A DNA stretch of 64,000 nt from Flavobacteriia bacterium. Its GTDB lineage: Bacteria > Bacteroidota > Bacteroidia > Flavobacteriales_D > Crocinitomicaceae. The stretch spans positions 1 through 64,000 of the forward strand of contig CANFHU010000002.1 of assembly GCA_947446925.1 (NCBI GenBank), given 5' to 3'. The notes below the pieces were generated by a model. It ran no database searches. It saw only the letters and a program-made list of their open reading frames with translations, and was not told where the DNA came from. Position numbers and translations under genes: made by a program. Shown here in pieces: positions 57,178 through 64,000 of the stretch; position 1 is the stretch's first letter; every line of letters starts with the position of its first letter.

Positions 57178-58590
57178 ATGCGCTTTAAATTATATTCATA
57201 TCGTCCATTTTTTGTAGTTATCAGTTGTTTGATATTAAATAAGATGTGTATCGGTCAAAGCGATACCGTTCATTTTGATAGTTTAAATTTCAAAACATCT
57301 TGTGATAAGGTATTATTCTTAAGTAACTCTAAAGTTTATCTTCATAATCCTTATTTTTTAAGCCGTTTGGTAAATTATCATCGAAGATGTGTTTTAACTG
57401 TTTCCGAATATTATTATCACAGTAAAGATATTTTTGATTATTCAATAGATTTAAAATGTGAATTTCCTGAAAGTGAAGTGTTAAAATATGATAAATACAA
57501 AAATTTAATTGATACTACTTTTGGAGAAATTACTTACTACAAGCAAAAAGATACCTATAAACAAATTAAAAATATTGAAAACTTATTCTTATCTGAAAAA
57601 TTTGGATACGGTTGTCAGTCAAATAGTACACTAAAAATAAATTCATTTAAAAAACTGAATATTAATGATTTTAAAATTAATGAATTAATTTTTAATGATG
57701 CTTCCAAAATTTACAGTAAAGTCTATGAAGAATTACTAAAAAATCAATCATTAAACGTAGAAAGAGTTTATATAAGAGACCCTTTCGATAGTCTTCCTAA
57801 TTACCTTTCATCGTTTAAAAACTTAAAAAGTTTGGAGTTGGAAATATTTCAAGGCGATGGGTTGGGTGTTTTAAGTTTATGGAATAATTATTCTACGATT
57901 TATTTAACTACAGTACTTTCAAATTTATCAGATGAATTAAGATTTTTTAAAGTTGATTTTGTAGGAGGGAATTTATTCATACCAGAAAGTAGTATTCAGC
58001 GATTTAAAAATTTAGAAGCTTTACATCTTAATCTTCAATCTAATAGTGCTTCTCCATTTGCAAGTATCCCTGTTTCGTTTCTTTTAAGTCAAAAATTTAA
58101 ATTTTTTAATGCTTCGATAGAATATTTTAAAAGTATAGATTATAAATATCCAACACCTATTTACGACAAAGATTATTGTAACCTCTGTTATGAACGAACT
58201 TGTCAGCGTTTAGACTATGCAAACAAGTTAGACACGATCATTTTTAGAGATTTAGAGCAAAAAATCTATGCAACAGGTAAAGTAAATGACGATAATCTCG
58301 CAGAAGGAAAATGGTTGTTTTACCATAAAAATGGAACCATTGCAGAAGAACGTCACTACAAACAAGGAGTAGAAGTTGGAGAATGGTTGATGTATGATGA
58401 GCAAGACAATCGAGTAGGTCATTACGAATTTAAAAAAGATACTACCATTTGCACTTATTATAAATCAACCGGAGGGTTGGGGTATCAATATATTTTATTT
58501 AACAATTATACCGATGGAATCTATAAGCGTTGGAATGATGTGGGAGTCTTGGTCACAGAAAAAAGGTATAAAAGCTCAAGGTATGAATAG
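57178..58590 (+). CDS. Secreted LRR/MORN (YwqK-like) protein, copy 1
   Basis: 470 aa from the ATG at 57178; the open frame upstream starts only with a TTG. A signal peptide (residues ~1-27, FFVVISCLILNKMCIGQ) leads. A middle part (~200-320) has leucine-rich-repeat-like strands (FKNLKSLELEIF, FKNLEALHLNLQ). A cysteine cluster YCNLCYERTCQR (~340) follows. The C-terminus has YwqK/MORN-type repeats (EGKWLFYHKNGTIAEERHYK, GEWLMYDEQDN, DGIYKRWNDVGVLVTEKRY). It has a diverged second copy at 59821-61228. YwqK domains are often labelled antitoxin, but here the protein is exported, so that label is not supported. The function is unknown. Confidence 0.85.
   Translation: MRFKLYSYRPFFVVISCLILNKMCIGQSDTVHFDSLNFKTSCDKVLFLSNSKVYLHNPYFLSRLVNYHRRCVLTVSEYYYHSKDIFDYSIDLKCEFPESEVLKYDKYKNLIDTTFGEITYYKQKDTYKQIKNIENLFLSEKFGYGCQSNSTLKINSFKKLNINDFKINELIFNDASKIYSKVYEELLKNQSLNVERVYIRDPFDSLPNYLSSFKNLKSLELEIFQGDGLGVLSLWNNYSTIYLTTVLSNLSDELRFFKVDFVGGNLFIPESSIQRFKNLEALHLNLQSNSASPFASIPVSFLLSQKFKFFNASIEYFKSIDYKYPTPIYDKDYCNLCYERTCQRLDYANKLDTIIFRDLEQKIYATGKVNDDNLAEGKWLFYHKNGTIAEERHYKQGVEVGEWLMYDEQDNRVGHYEFKKDTTICTYYKSTGGLGYQYILFNNYTDGIYKRWNDVGVLVTEKRYKSSRYE
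57745..57845 (+). repeat. Gene-conversion tract, copy 1
   Basis: 101 bp that match 60374-60474 with only two mismatches, while the sequence on either side is much more diverged. See the finding. Confidence 0.8.
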
Positions 58591-58596
58591 TAGATT

Positions 58597-58641
58597 ATGA
58601 AAATTAACAAGTTTGAACCTTCTCAATTAATTGGAGTATAA
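58597..58641 (+). pseudogene. Truncated start of a gene downstream of LRR/MORN copy 1
   Basis: An ATG 6 bp after the copy-1 stop (same spacer TAGATT as after copy 2) opens MKINKFEPSQLIGV and stops. Its first codons resemble the leader of the gene that follows copy 2 (MIINNFT). It looks like the stump of a gene lost when an IS element inserted. Confidence 0.5.
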
Positions 58642-58675
58642 GTTAAGCTATATGATAGGATTAAAACTTAGAAGT

Positions 58676-58804
58676 ATGGTAACAGAAAGAAAAAAGTATG
58701 ACAAGTCTTTTAAAACAAAGGCTGTAGAATTAAGTTTCGCTAGAAACAATGTGAATGAGGTAGCAGAAGAGTTGGGAATCAAATTTCAATCAATTTTTAA
58801 TTAA
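58676..58804 (+). pseudogene. IS3-family transposase OrfA remnant
   Basis: 42 codons encode MVTERKKYDKSFKTKAVELS followed by NEVAEELGIKFQSIFN and a stop. This is the N-terminal helix-turn-helix of IS3-type OrfA proteins (KYDxSFKxKAVELS...VAEELGI). The rest of the element and the terminal repeats are missing. Confidence 0.8.
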
Positions 58805-58810
58805 GTAATC

Positions 58811-59437
58811 ATGAATAGATTTTTTTCACTATTTTTTTTATTATCCCTTGTTCTATCATGTACAAATTATAGAATAAGACGTTTATGTAATTTAGATAAA
58901 AATATGATAATTAAGTCTGTTAAAACAAAAACATCTCATTCATTAATGATTAATTTTCAACTTAATGACAGTTCAATTGTTAATTTTCTTGATTATTATC
59001 AACTTAAATATTATTTTATTACAATAAATAAAATTAACAGTCAAATTAGATCGGTTAAAGAAATTGACAAAAACACTAATAAATGCACTTTTCAAAGAAG
59101 ATACATTTACAATACTCCTATTGACACTACTTTTATATTTAATAGTAATGGTAAAATTACTGAAGTTATATACGAAGATAAAGACTATACATTTTCAATT
59201 CAAAATGTAATAAATCTCTGTGATAGCATTCTACATAAAGATCTCTCTGCTACAGGTTGGTGTAGTTATCTAAGAAGAGAAAATGGTTTCTATATTCTAA
59301 GCTATTCCACTAACCAAGATGGGACGATAAAAAAAGATCGATGTTCTGAAGACGGTCCAATTAGTTATCAAATTAAAATAAGTGGTAAATCTGGTGATTT
59401 TGTAATAGAAAGAGCTTATTATATTTTTTCAGATTAA
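58811..59437 (+). CDS. Unrecognised lipoprotein
   Basis: 208 aa. The N-terminus has a lipoprotein signal with lipobox LVLSC (Cys at ~17). The mature part is rich in Asn, Ile, Lys and aromatic residues, with no domain that I recognise. A segment YIYNTPIDTTFIFNSNGKITEVIYED looks like one beta-hairpin of a MORN or lipoprotein repeat. It starts 7 bp after the transposase remnant and is preceded by no other promoter that I can see. It may be membrane-anchored in the outer membrane or periplasm. Confidence 0.7.
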   Translation: MNRFFSLFFLLSLVLSCTNYRIRRLCNLDKNMIIKSVKTKTSHSLMINFQLNDSSIVNFLDYYQLKYYFITINKINSQIRSVKEIDKNTNKCTFQRRYIYNTPIDTTFIFNSNGKITEVIYEDKDYTFSIQNVINLCDSILHKDLSATGWCSYLRRENGFYILSYSTNQDGTIKKDRCSEDGPISYQIKISGKSGDFVIERAYYIFSD

Positions 59438-59561
59438 GACATTTTTAAAAAAACTGTAAATATCACTCAATATTTTATTAAAAAATCATTATGCCTACAA
59501 CAGAAAAATACTATCCAGCACTTTCAGACCTCATTAGTATCAACGAAGTGCCTCCCCGCTG

Positions 59562-59582
59562 AGCTGGATTTTTAATCCTGCT
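59562..59582. repeat. REP-like palindrome, unit 1
   Basis: AGC-t-GGATT and AATCC-t-GCT around a 3-nt centre: an imperfect palindrome with one T-T opposition. It shares its GC-x-GGATT core with unit 2, 176 bp away. Confidence 0.5.
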
Positions 59583-59758
59583 CCAAAAAATAAGTAAATA
59601 CGCTTTACTGGATTTTATATCTTACAGCAGTAATGAAGATATTTCTTCTTTAAATCAATCAAAATATATTCATACATAAATACTAAACCAACGAAAATTG
59701 CGTTTACAATTAGCAAGTTAGGTGTAGATTGATTAATTTTAGTTTGATGGAAATTAAT

Positions 59759-59780
59759 CGCAGGATTTACAAATCCAGCG
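59759..59780. repeat. REP-like palindrome, unit 2
   Basis: CGC-a-GGATTT and AAATCC-a-GCG around AC: the same design as unit 1, with an A-A opposition at the matching place. Confidence 0.5.
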
Positions 59781-59820
59781 AAACTGGGATAAAAATCGTT
59801 TTGAACATACAAATTAATAC

Positions 59821-61228
59821 ATGGTTTTAAATAAGTTTACATATCATCTATTTTTAGTTTTATTCATATGTTTGATGAATACCATAGGTCATTCTCAAGA
59901 AAATATTGAAGATAAGGATACCACATTTATACTTACTCCATGTGAAAAATTGAAATCATCTTCGCTTTATTACATCAATCTTGTATATTACCCTTTTGTA
60001 TCAATTCCTAAAGAGAGTTGTAATCTGTATTTTAGAGGTAGTTTTGAAAACTGGCATGAATACTTTTCATTTTTTGAAGAATTCAGATTTAATTTTTCTG
60101 AAAGCGAAGCTCCTTATTACGATAAGTACAAAAATAAATTCGATACAGCGTTTTTTGAACAAGAAGAAATTACCAATAAAAAAGTTGGAAAAATTAAACA
60201 TCTAGCTATAGATGAAGATACTTATTCTGGTTATCTAAAAACAAAATCATTTGATGATATTAAAATAAACATATTTAAAAAAATCAATATTAATGATTTT
60301 AAAATAAAAGAAATCAGTCTTTCTGATGCATTCTATTTTTATTCCAAATTGTACGATGAAATACTAAAAAAAACAATCATTAAACGTAGAAAGAGTTTAT
60401 ATAAGAGACCCTTTCGATAGTCTTCCTAATTACCTTTCAGCGTTTAATAACTTAAAAAGTTTGGAGTTGGAAATCATGCAACAAGATGGAGTTGGAGTAA
60501 GCAGTTTAGTTTATAGTTATGCAACTATTTATCTTTCTAATTTATTAAATAATTTATCAGACCAATTAAGGTTTCTTAAAATCGAAAAAATTGGAGGTAA
60601 TTTATTTATTCCTGAAATTAGTATTCAACGATTCAAAAATTTAGAAGCTTTACATTTAACTCTTGATGCCAAAACTAACACTCCAGTTGCTAATATCCCT
60701 GTTTCGTTGTTGTTAAGCCAAAAATTTAAATTTTTTGACGCATCTATTGAATACTTTAAAATTAAAAAAGATTATTGGCGTGGTTATGATGAATTTAATT
60801 ATGACAAAGACTACTGCAACATTTGCTATGAACGAGCTTGCCAACGCGTAGATTATGAAAACAAGTTAGACACGATCGTTTTTAGAGATTTAGAGCAAAA
60901 AATCTATGCAACAGGCAAGGTAAATGACGATAACCTAGCAGAAGGTAAATGGATATTTTACCATAAAAATGGATCCATTGCAGAAGAACGGTACTACAAG
61001 CAAGGAGTTGAAGTTGGAGAATGGATGATGTATGACGAGGAAGGCAACCGAGTTGGGCATTACGAATTCAAAAAAGACACCACCATTTGTACCTATTATA
61101 AATCAAACGGAGGGTTAGGGTATCAATACATTTTATTTAACAATTATACCGATGGAATCTATAAACGTTGGAATGATGTTGGAGTGCTGGTGACCGAAAA
61201 AAGGTATAAAAGTTCAAGGTATGAATAA
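59821..61228 (+). pseudogene. Secreted LRR/MORN (YwqK-like) protein, copy 2, frameshifted
   Basis: Two frames together encode one protein like copy 1. The first (59821-60420) has the signal peptide FLVLFICLMNTIGHSQ and ends abruptly in KRRKSLYKRPFR. The second frame, from 60374, continues QSLNVERVYIRDPFDSLPNY through the LRR-like part, the cysteine cluster YCNICYERACQR and the MORN repeats to the stop at 61228. The break is at an eight-A run (60366-60373); dropping one A restores a full protein of about 468 aa. It may be a pseudogene, a phase-variable gene, a slippage-expressed gene or a sequencing error. The next gene starts 6 bp after its stop. Confidence 0.8.
60374..60474 (+). repeat. Gene-conversion tract, copy 2
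   Basis: The 101-bp partner of 57745-57845 (two mismatches). Its left edge coincides with the poly-A frameshift. Confidence 0.8.
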
Positions 61229-61234
61229 TAGATT

Positions 61235-62131
61235 ATGATAATAAACAACTTTACATATCTTACTTATTTAGTTTTCCTTTTTAGTTTAACCGCATTAGGA
61301 CAACCGATTAAGAATGATCATTCTTTAGATACTTTAAATTTTAAGCGTTGTTGTCATAATTGTAACGAAATAGATTACTGTGTTTTAGATTCTGTTTTTA
61401 AAAATCGAGATTTGCATTTTTCATATAGTCAGGAGCAAGATGAAGACAATTATATAAAAACTCGAAAATTCAGTTGGGTTTTACGAAAAGGATGGAAAAA
61501 GAAATTTTCACTTTATGATTATGTCAACACTCATTATTATCATCGAGTAATGAATCAAAAAATTCAAGAACTTCATACTAAAAAAGCATCTTTAGATACT
61601 TTAATCGTTTGGAATGGCATTTCTGACGAATATTGTTTTTTGGATTCAACCAAACATCATTGTTTAATTGATTATCAACTAAATTATCTTCATTCAAACA
61701 AAATGAGTTATAAATCTCAAATGAATGCGTACCACAAAAAAATGTTTGAGAAAAAATTTCAAGAAGTAAAAGTTCTCATCTTTAATAATCCTGTTGGATG
61801 TTGTAGTGATACAATCTATGATACCACAAACCTTTTTTTATACCATTTTCCTTTTAATAAATTTACCGCTTTAGAAACTATTGTCCTTACGGGGAATGAT
61901 GCTGATATTATTATCGATTTACCTTACACAAATTATCCATCTTCACTAAAATCAATAAAAGGATATAGTCTTCACAATAAAATACTTTTTGAAAAAAACG
62001 TAAATAAACATTTACCTAATCTAAAATTATTTTTTGGTTACCTGAACGATTTTAGTGAAAACGAAATGTATTATTATCCTGATGGAGAAAATCTAAATTA
62101 TTTTATTTACAAATTTAAATTGCATAAATGA
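61235..62131 (+). CDS. Unrecognised secreted protein with LRR-like segment
   Basis: 298 aa. A signal peptide (1-22, LTYLVFLFSLTALGQ) resembles that of copy 2 (59821). Cysteines cluster near residue 38 (FKRCCHNCNEIDYC) and at VGCCSD (~190). A C-terminal stretch FTALETIVLTGNDADIIIDLP and LPNLKLFFGYL looks like a few leucine-rich repeats. No family is recognised. It starts 6 bp after LRR/MORN copy 2 and its stop overlaps the next start (ATGA), so the three are one transcriptional unit. Confidence 0.75.
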   Translation: MIINNFTYLTYLVFLFSLTALGQPIKNDHSLDTLNFKRCCHNCNEIDYCVLDSVFKNRDLHFSYSQEQDEDNYIKTRKFSWVLRKGWKKKFSLYDYVNTHYYHRVMNQKIQELHTKKASLDTLIVWNGISDEYCFLDSTKHHCLIDYQLNYLHSNKMSYKSQMNAYHKKMFEKKFQEVKVLIFNNPVGCCSDTIYDTTNLFLYHFPFNKFTALETIVLTGNDADIIIDLPYTNYPSSLKSIKGYSLHNKILFEKNVNKHLPNLKLFFGYLNDFSENEMYYYPDGENLNYFIYKFKLHK

Positions 62132-63060
62132 GACATATTTTATTCATTTTATTGACCTTATCATCAGGGATATCAATCTCCCAAACCCATTTGATTTTCC
62201 ATAAAAGTCATAGTGGGAGTTTGAAATCGTTTGATTATTTGATGCATTCAGGTTTGTTAGATAACAATTCATGCGGAGAGGGACTTGTATACGACGAAGA
62301 AGCTCGTATTGTCAAATTTGATACGGTGAAAGTGATTGGGAAAAATCAAGTGGTTGTTTTGGGATTCGATGAATTCAAGCAACGAATTATTGATACCAAT
62401 TATATCGAAAATATTCAAATGCATGCGTCTGAAAATAAGCTTAAAAAAATAATAAAAAACAATTATGGTGCATCTGTAAACGATAAAACTAAATTTATAA
62501 AAGGGGAGAATAATCCAATTCCTTCTATAAATGAAAAATACATTCCTACCTATTTGGGAGGTAGACCTTTGTCTCAACTGCAAACCTTACTTTCAGAGGA
62601 TAATACTCGATTTTTATCATTCACGAATACGACTGATATTCCGATTGAATTTCATCTGTATTTGAATAGTAAAATTATTGATTATCATATTCGTTTAGTT
62701 CCTTCTGAGACTAAAAACATCAAAATAAACTTGTTTAAAGGGATAGAAAACAGATTGAGTTTTTATTTATTAAGTGATGATCAAACCTATTCAAAAATGA
62801 TTTATGCTTCGTTAAATGTAACAGATACTAAAACAACAAAATCGGTGGGTGTAGATTTTAGTTTAGGATCATTTTCGTCTGTACAATTGTCAACATCTAA
62901 AACTAAAAATGGCTCGGCTGTACCTACGAACATACCTACAGCAAATCCACCAAACAACAAAGGATGGTGGTTTTTGGGGCTTGCATTGATTTCGTTGATT
63001 CTTTCCGGTGTTTCAGTTTTGCGTACTCGATATAAATTGGCTTTCAAATCAGTAGGTTGA
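62128..63060 (+). CDS. Unrecognised exported protein with C-terminal membrane anchor
   Basis: 310 aa. An N-terminal signal peptide (LFILLTLSSGISISQ), a ~240-residue beta-rich extracytoplasmic part and a single C-terminal membrane segment (GWWFLGLALISLILSGVSVL) with an RTRYK tail make a type I-like topology. A Ser/Thr/Pro/Asn-rich linker (~260-280) precedes the anchor. No known domain was found. The 4-bp ATGA overlap with the preceding gene suggests coupled translation. Confidence 0.75.
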   Translation: MRHILFILLTLSSGISISQTHLIFHKSHSGSLKSFDYLMHSGLLDNNSCGEGLVYDEEARIVKFDTVKVIGKNQVVVLGFDEFKQRIIDTNYIENIQMHASENKLKKIIKNNYGASVNDKTKFIKGENNPIPSINEKYIPTYLGGRPLSQLQTLLSEDNTRFLSFTNTTDIPIEFHLYLNSKIIDYHIRLVPSETKNIKINLFKGIENRLSFYLLSDDQTYSKMIYASLNVTDTKTTKSVGVDFSLGSFSSVQLSTSKTKNGSAVPTNIPTANPPNNKGWWFLGLALISLILSGVSVLRTRYKLAFKSVG

Positions 63061-63061
63061 T

Positions 63062-64000
63062 ATGCAGTTGAGTACCTCTATCAAAGACATTTTACTCTGG
63101 TTTGCATTTTTGGGAATCCTATTTATTCCGGTAGATTATACTTTGATTCCGTTCCAAAATAAAATAGGATTATTTTTTGGCGCTTCCTCGGATACGCCTG
63201 AAATGTTTTATTTCATTGCTGCCTTGCTATTGTTTTCTTGTGTGTTTGCAGTTTTCATACCTAAAATTAGCAAAGTGCAATTTAAATCCATGGTTTTTAG
63301 TCTTTTATATTGGTATTTATCTTTGCAGTTAATGCGTTACGGAGCGAATAAACTGTTTAAACATCAGTTTTATTTGCCAGAACCGAATACCTTATTTACG
63401 CGGGTTGGTAATTTAGATCGAGACATTTTGTATTGGACTTCCATGGGAACTTCCTACGAATACAATGTGTTTATGGGGATTATTGAAATTCTGCCTGCAG
63501 TATTATTACTAATTCCACGTTTTCGCTTTGTTGGATTGTTAGTGTCGGTTGGGGTATTTACTAATGTGTTAGCCGTAAATATTGGTTTTGATATCACCGT
63601 AAAATGTTTCTCTGGATTTTTATTGTTTTTGAGTGTGTTCGGGTTGTTGCCTTATAAAGATAAAATCATGTTTCTTTTTGGATTTCAAGCGAAAGAAATG
63701 GAGCTCCAGCAACTTAAAACTACAAAACACACCGCTTCCTTTCTAAAACGTTTCATCTCTATTTTTGCTGTGTTTTTCATTTTTGCAGAAACACTTTATC
63801 CTTATATTCAGACAAGTAATTTCAACGATGATAAAGCCCCACGACCATTTTTACACGGTGCTTATAAATCAATAGAACCAATTACGCATCCAAAGCAACT
63901 AGCATACGTTTTTATACACCGAAGAGGGTATCTCATTTTTCAAAACGCCTCTGAAAAACAAAGCGACTATCTCTTGCAAGTGGTTCCTAAACAGCATCTT
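63062..64000 (+). CDS. Multi-pass membrane protein, C-terminus cut by window edge
   Basis: The ATG at 63062 follows the previous stop by 1 bp and the frame stays open for 313 codons to the window end. About five to six membrane segments are visible (ILLWFAFLGILFIPV, FYFIAALLLFSCVFAVF, IIEILPAVLLLIP, FSGFLLFLSVFGLLPY, FISIFAVFFIFAETLYPYI). A hydrophilic part with GAYKSIEPIT and HRRGYLIFQ follows. The membrane part faintly resembles DoxX-like proteins, but I would not name a family. It probably belongs to the same operon as the three genes before it. Confidence 0.75.
   Translation, partial: MQLSTSIKDILLWFAFLGILFIPVDYTLIPFQNKIGLFFGASSDTPEMFYFIAALLLFSCVFAVFIPKISKVQFKSMVFSLLYWYLSLQLMRYGANKLFKHQFYLPEPNTLFTRVGNLDRDILYWTSMGTSYEYNVFMGIIEILPAVLLLIPRFRFVGLLVSVGVFTNVLAVNIGFDITVKCFSGFLLFLSVFGLLPYKDKIMFLFGFQAKEMELQQLKTTKHTASFLKRFISIFAVFFIFAETLYPYIQTSNFNDDKAPRPFLHGAYKSIEPITHPKQLAYVFIHRRGYLIFQNASEKQSDYLLQVVPKQHL

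Larger units (their letters stand above)
59438..59820. other. Non-coding stretch with two REP-like palindromes
   Basis: About 380 bp between the lipoprotein and LRR/MORN copy 2. A short frame at 59491 gives 23 codons and a minus frame at 59615-59812 gives 65 codons; neither looks like a real gene. Two related palindromes (59562-59582 and 59759-59780) are listed separately. Confidence 0.5.

Noticed and set aside
59491-59562. 23-codon frame starting MPTTEKYYPALSD
   Set aside because: Too short and with no context; possibly the remnant of a lost gene, but nothing confirms it.
59615-59812. 65-codon minus-strand open frame with one possible membrane segment
   Set aside because: It overlaps a REP-like palindrome, lacks a promoter motif and has no recognised family.
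57178-61228. Toxin-antitoxin reading of the YwqK-like genes
   Set aside because: Both copies have signal peptides and no toxin gene lies next to them; the antitoxin label in databases rests on weak similarity.

Overview
The window looks like a chromosomal segment of a low-GC Bacteroidetes bacterium, most likely order Flavobacteriales. Three things point there. Several secreted proteins end in a type IX secretion (T9SS) sorting domain. Many genes have the Bacteroidetes -7 promoter motif TAnnTTTG and lack clear Shine-Dalgarno sequences. The gene orders nudix/pyrE/birA/rsfS/ftsH/cdsA/psd and lolA near ftsK are also typical. The genus cannot be fixed from sequence alone.

Region 1 (1-21.2 kb, minus strand) holds four consecutive giant secreted proteins. 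They are a choice-of-anchor L protein cut by the window edge, a 1458-aa lamin-tail/SprB-repeat protein, a 3124-aa protein made of two tandem repeat arrays, and a 1713-aa Ig/PKD-type protein. The three complete ones end in the gliding-motility-type C-terminal domain (T9SS type B). None shows an enzymatic domain, so surface adhesin or matrix roles are likely.

Region 2 (21.2-35.2 kb) is housekeeping: release factor 3, tRNA-His, a fumarylacetoacetate-hydrolase-family enzyme, a DnaQ-like exonuclease, a TPR/PD40 protein, a 2-oxoacid dehydrogenase E2, a glycosyltransferase fused to a sugar-transferase-like membrane tail, RidA, a PabA/TrpG amidotransferase, glutamate dehydrogenase, a fused E1 alpha/beta subunit and LolA. 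Region 3 (35.5-42.5 kb) is a single 2337-aa plus-strand beta-helix protein with a type A T9SS tail, lying between lolA and ftsK.

Region 4 (42.6-56.9 kb) is conserved core: ftsK, a DUF4412/GLPGLI-like protein, an arginase-argS pair, a DUF1573 protein, a nudix hydrolase, pyrE, an SRPBCC protein, birA, rsfS, ftsH, cdsA and psd. It then holds a small Cys/Lys-rich exported protein and an HsdR-N-like nuclease fold.

Region 5 (57-64 kb) is an accessory island. It has two diverged copies of a secreted LRR/MORN (YwqK-like) gene, one broken by a frameshift, plus an IS3 transposase remnant, REP-like palindromes, a lipoprotein and several unrecognised secreted or membrane proteins. It shows duplication, insertion and what looks like a gene-conversion tract. 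This is the part of the window most likely to hold undescribed biology, although no function can be assigned from sequence alone.
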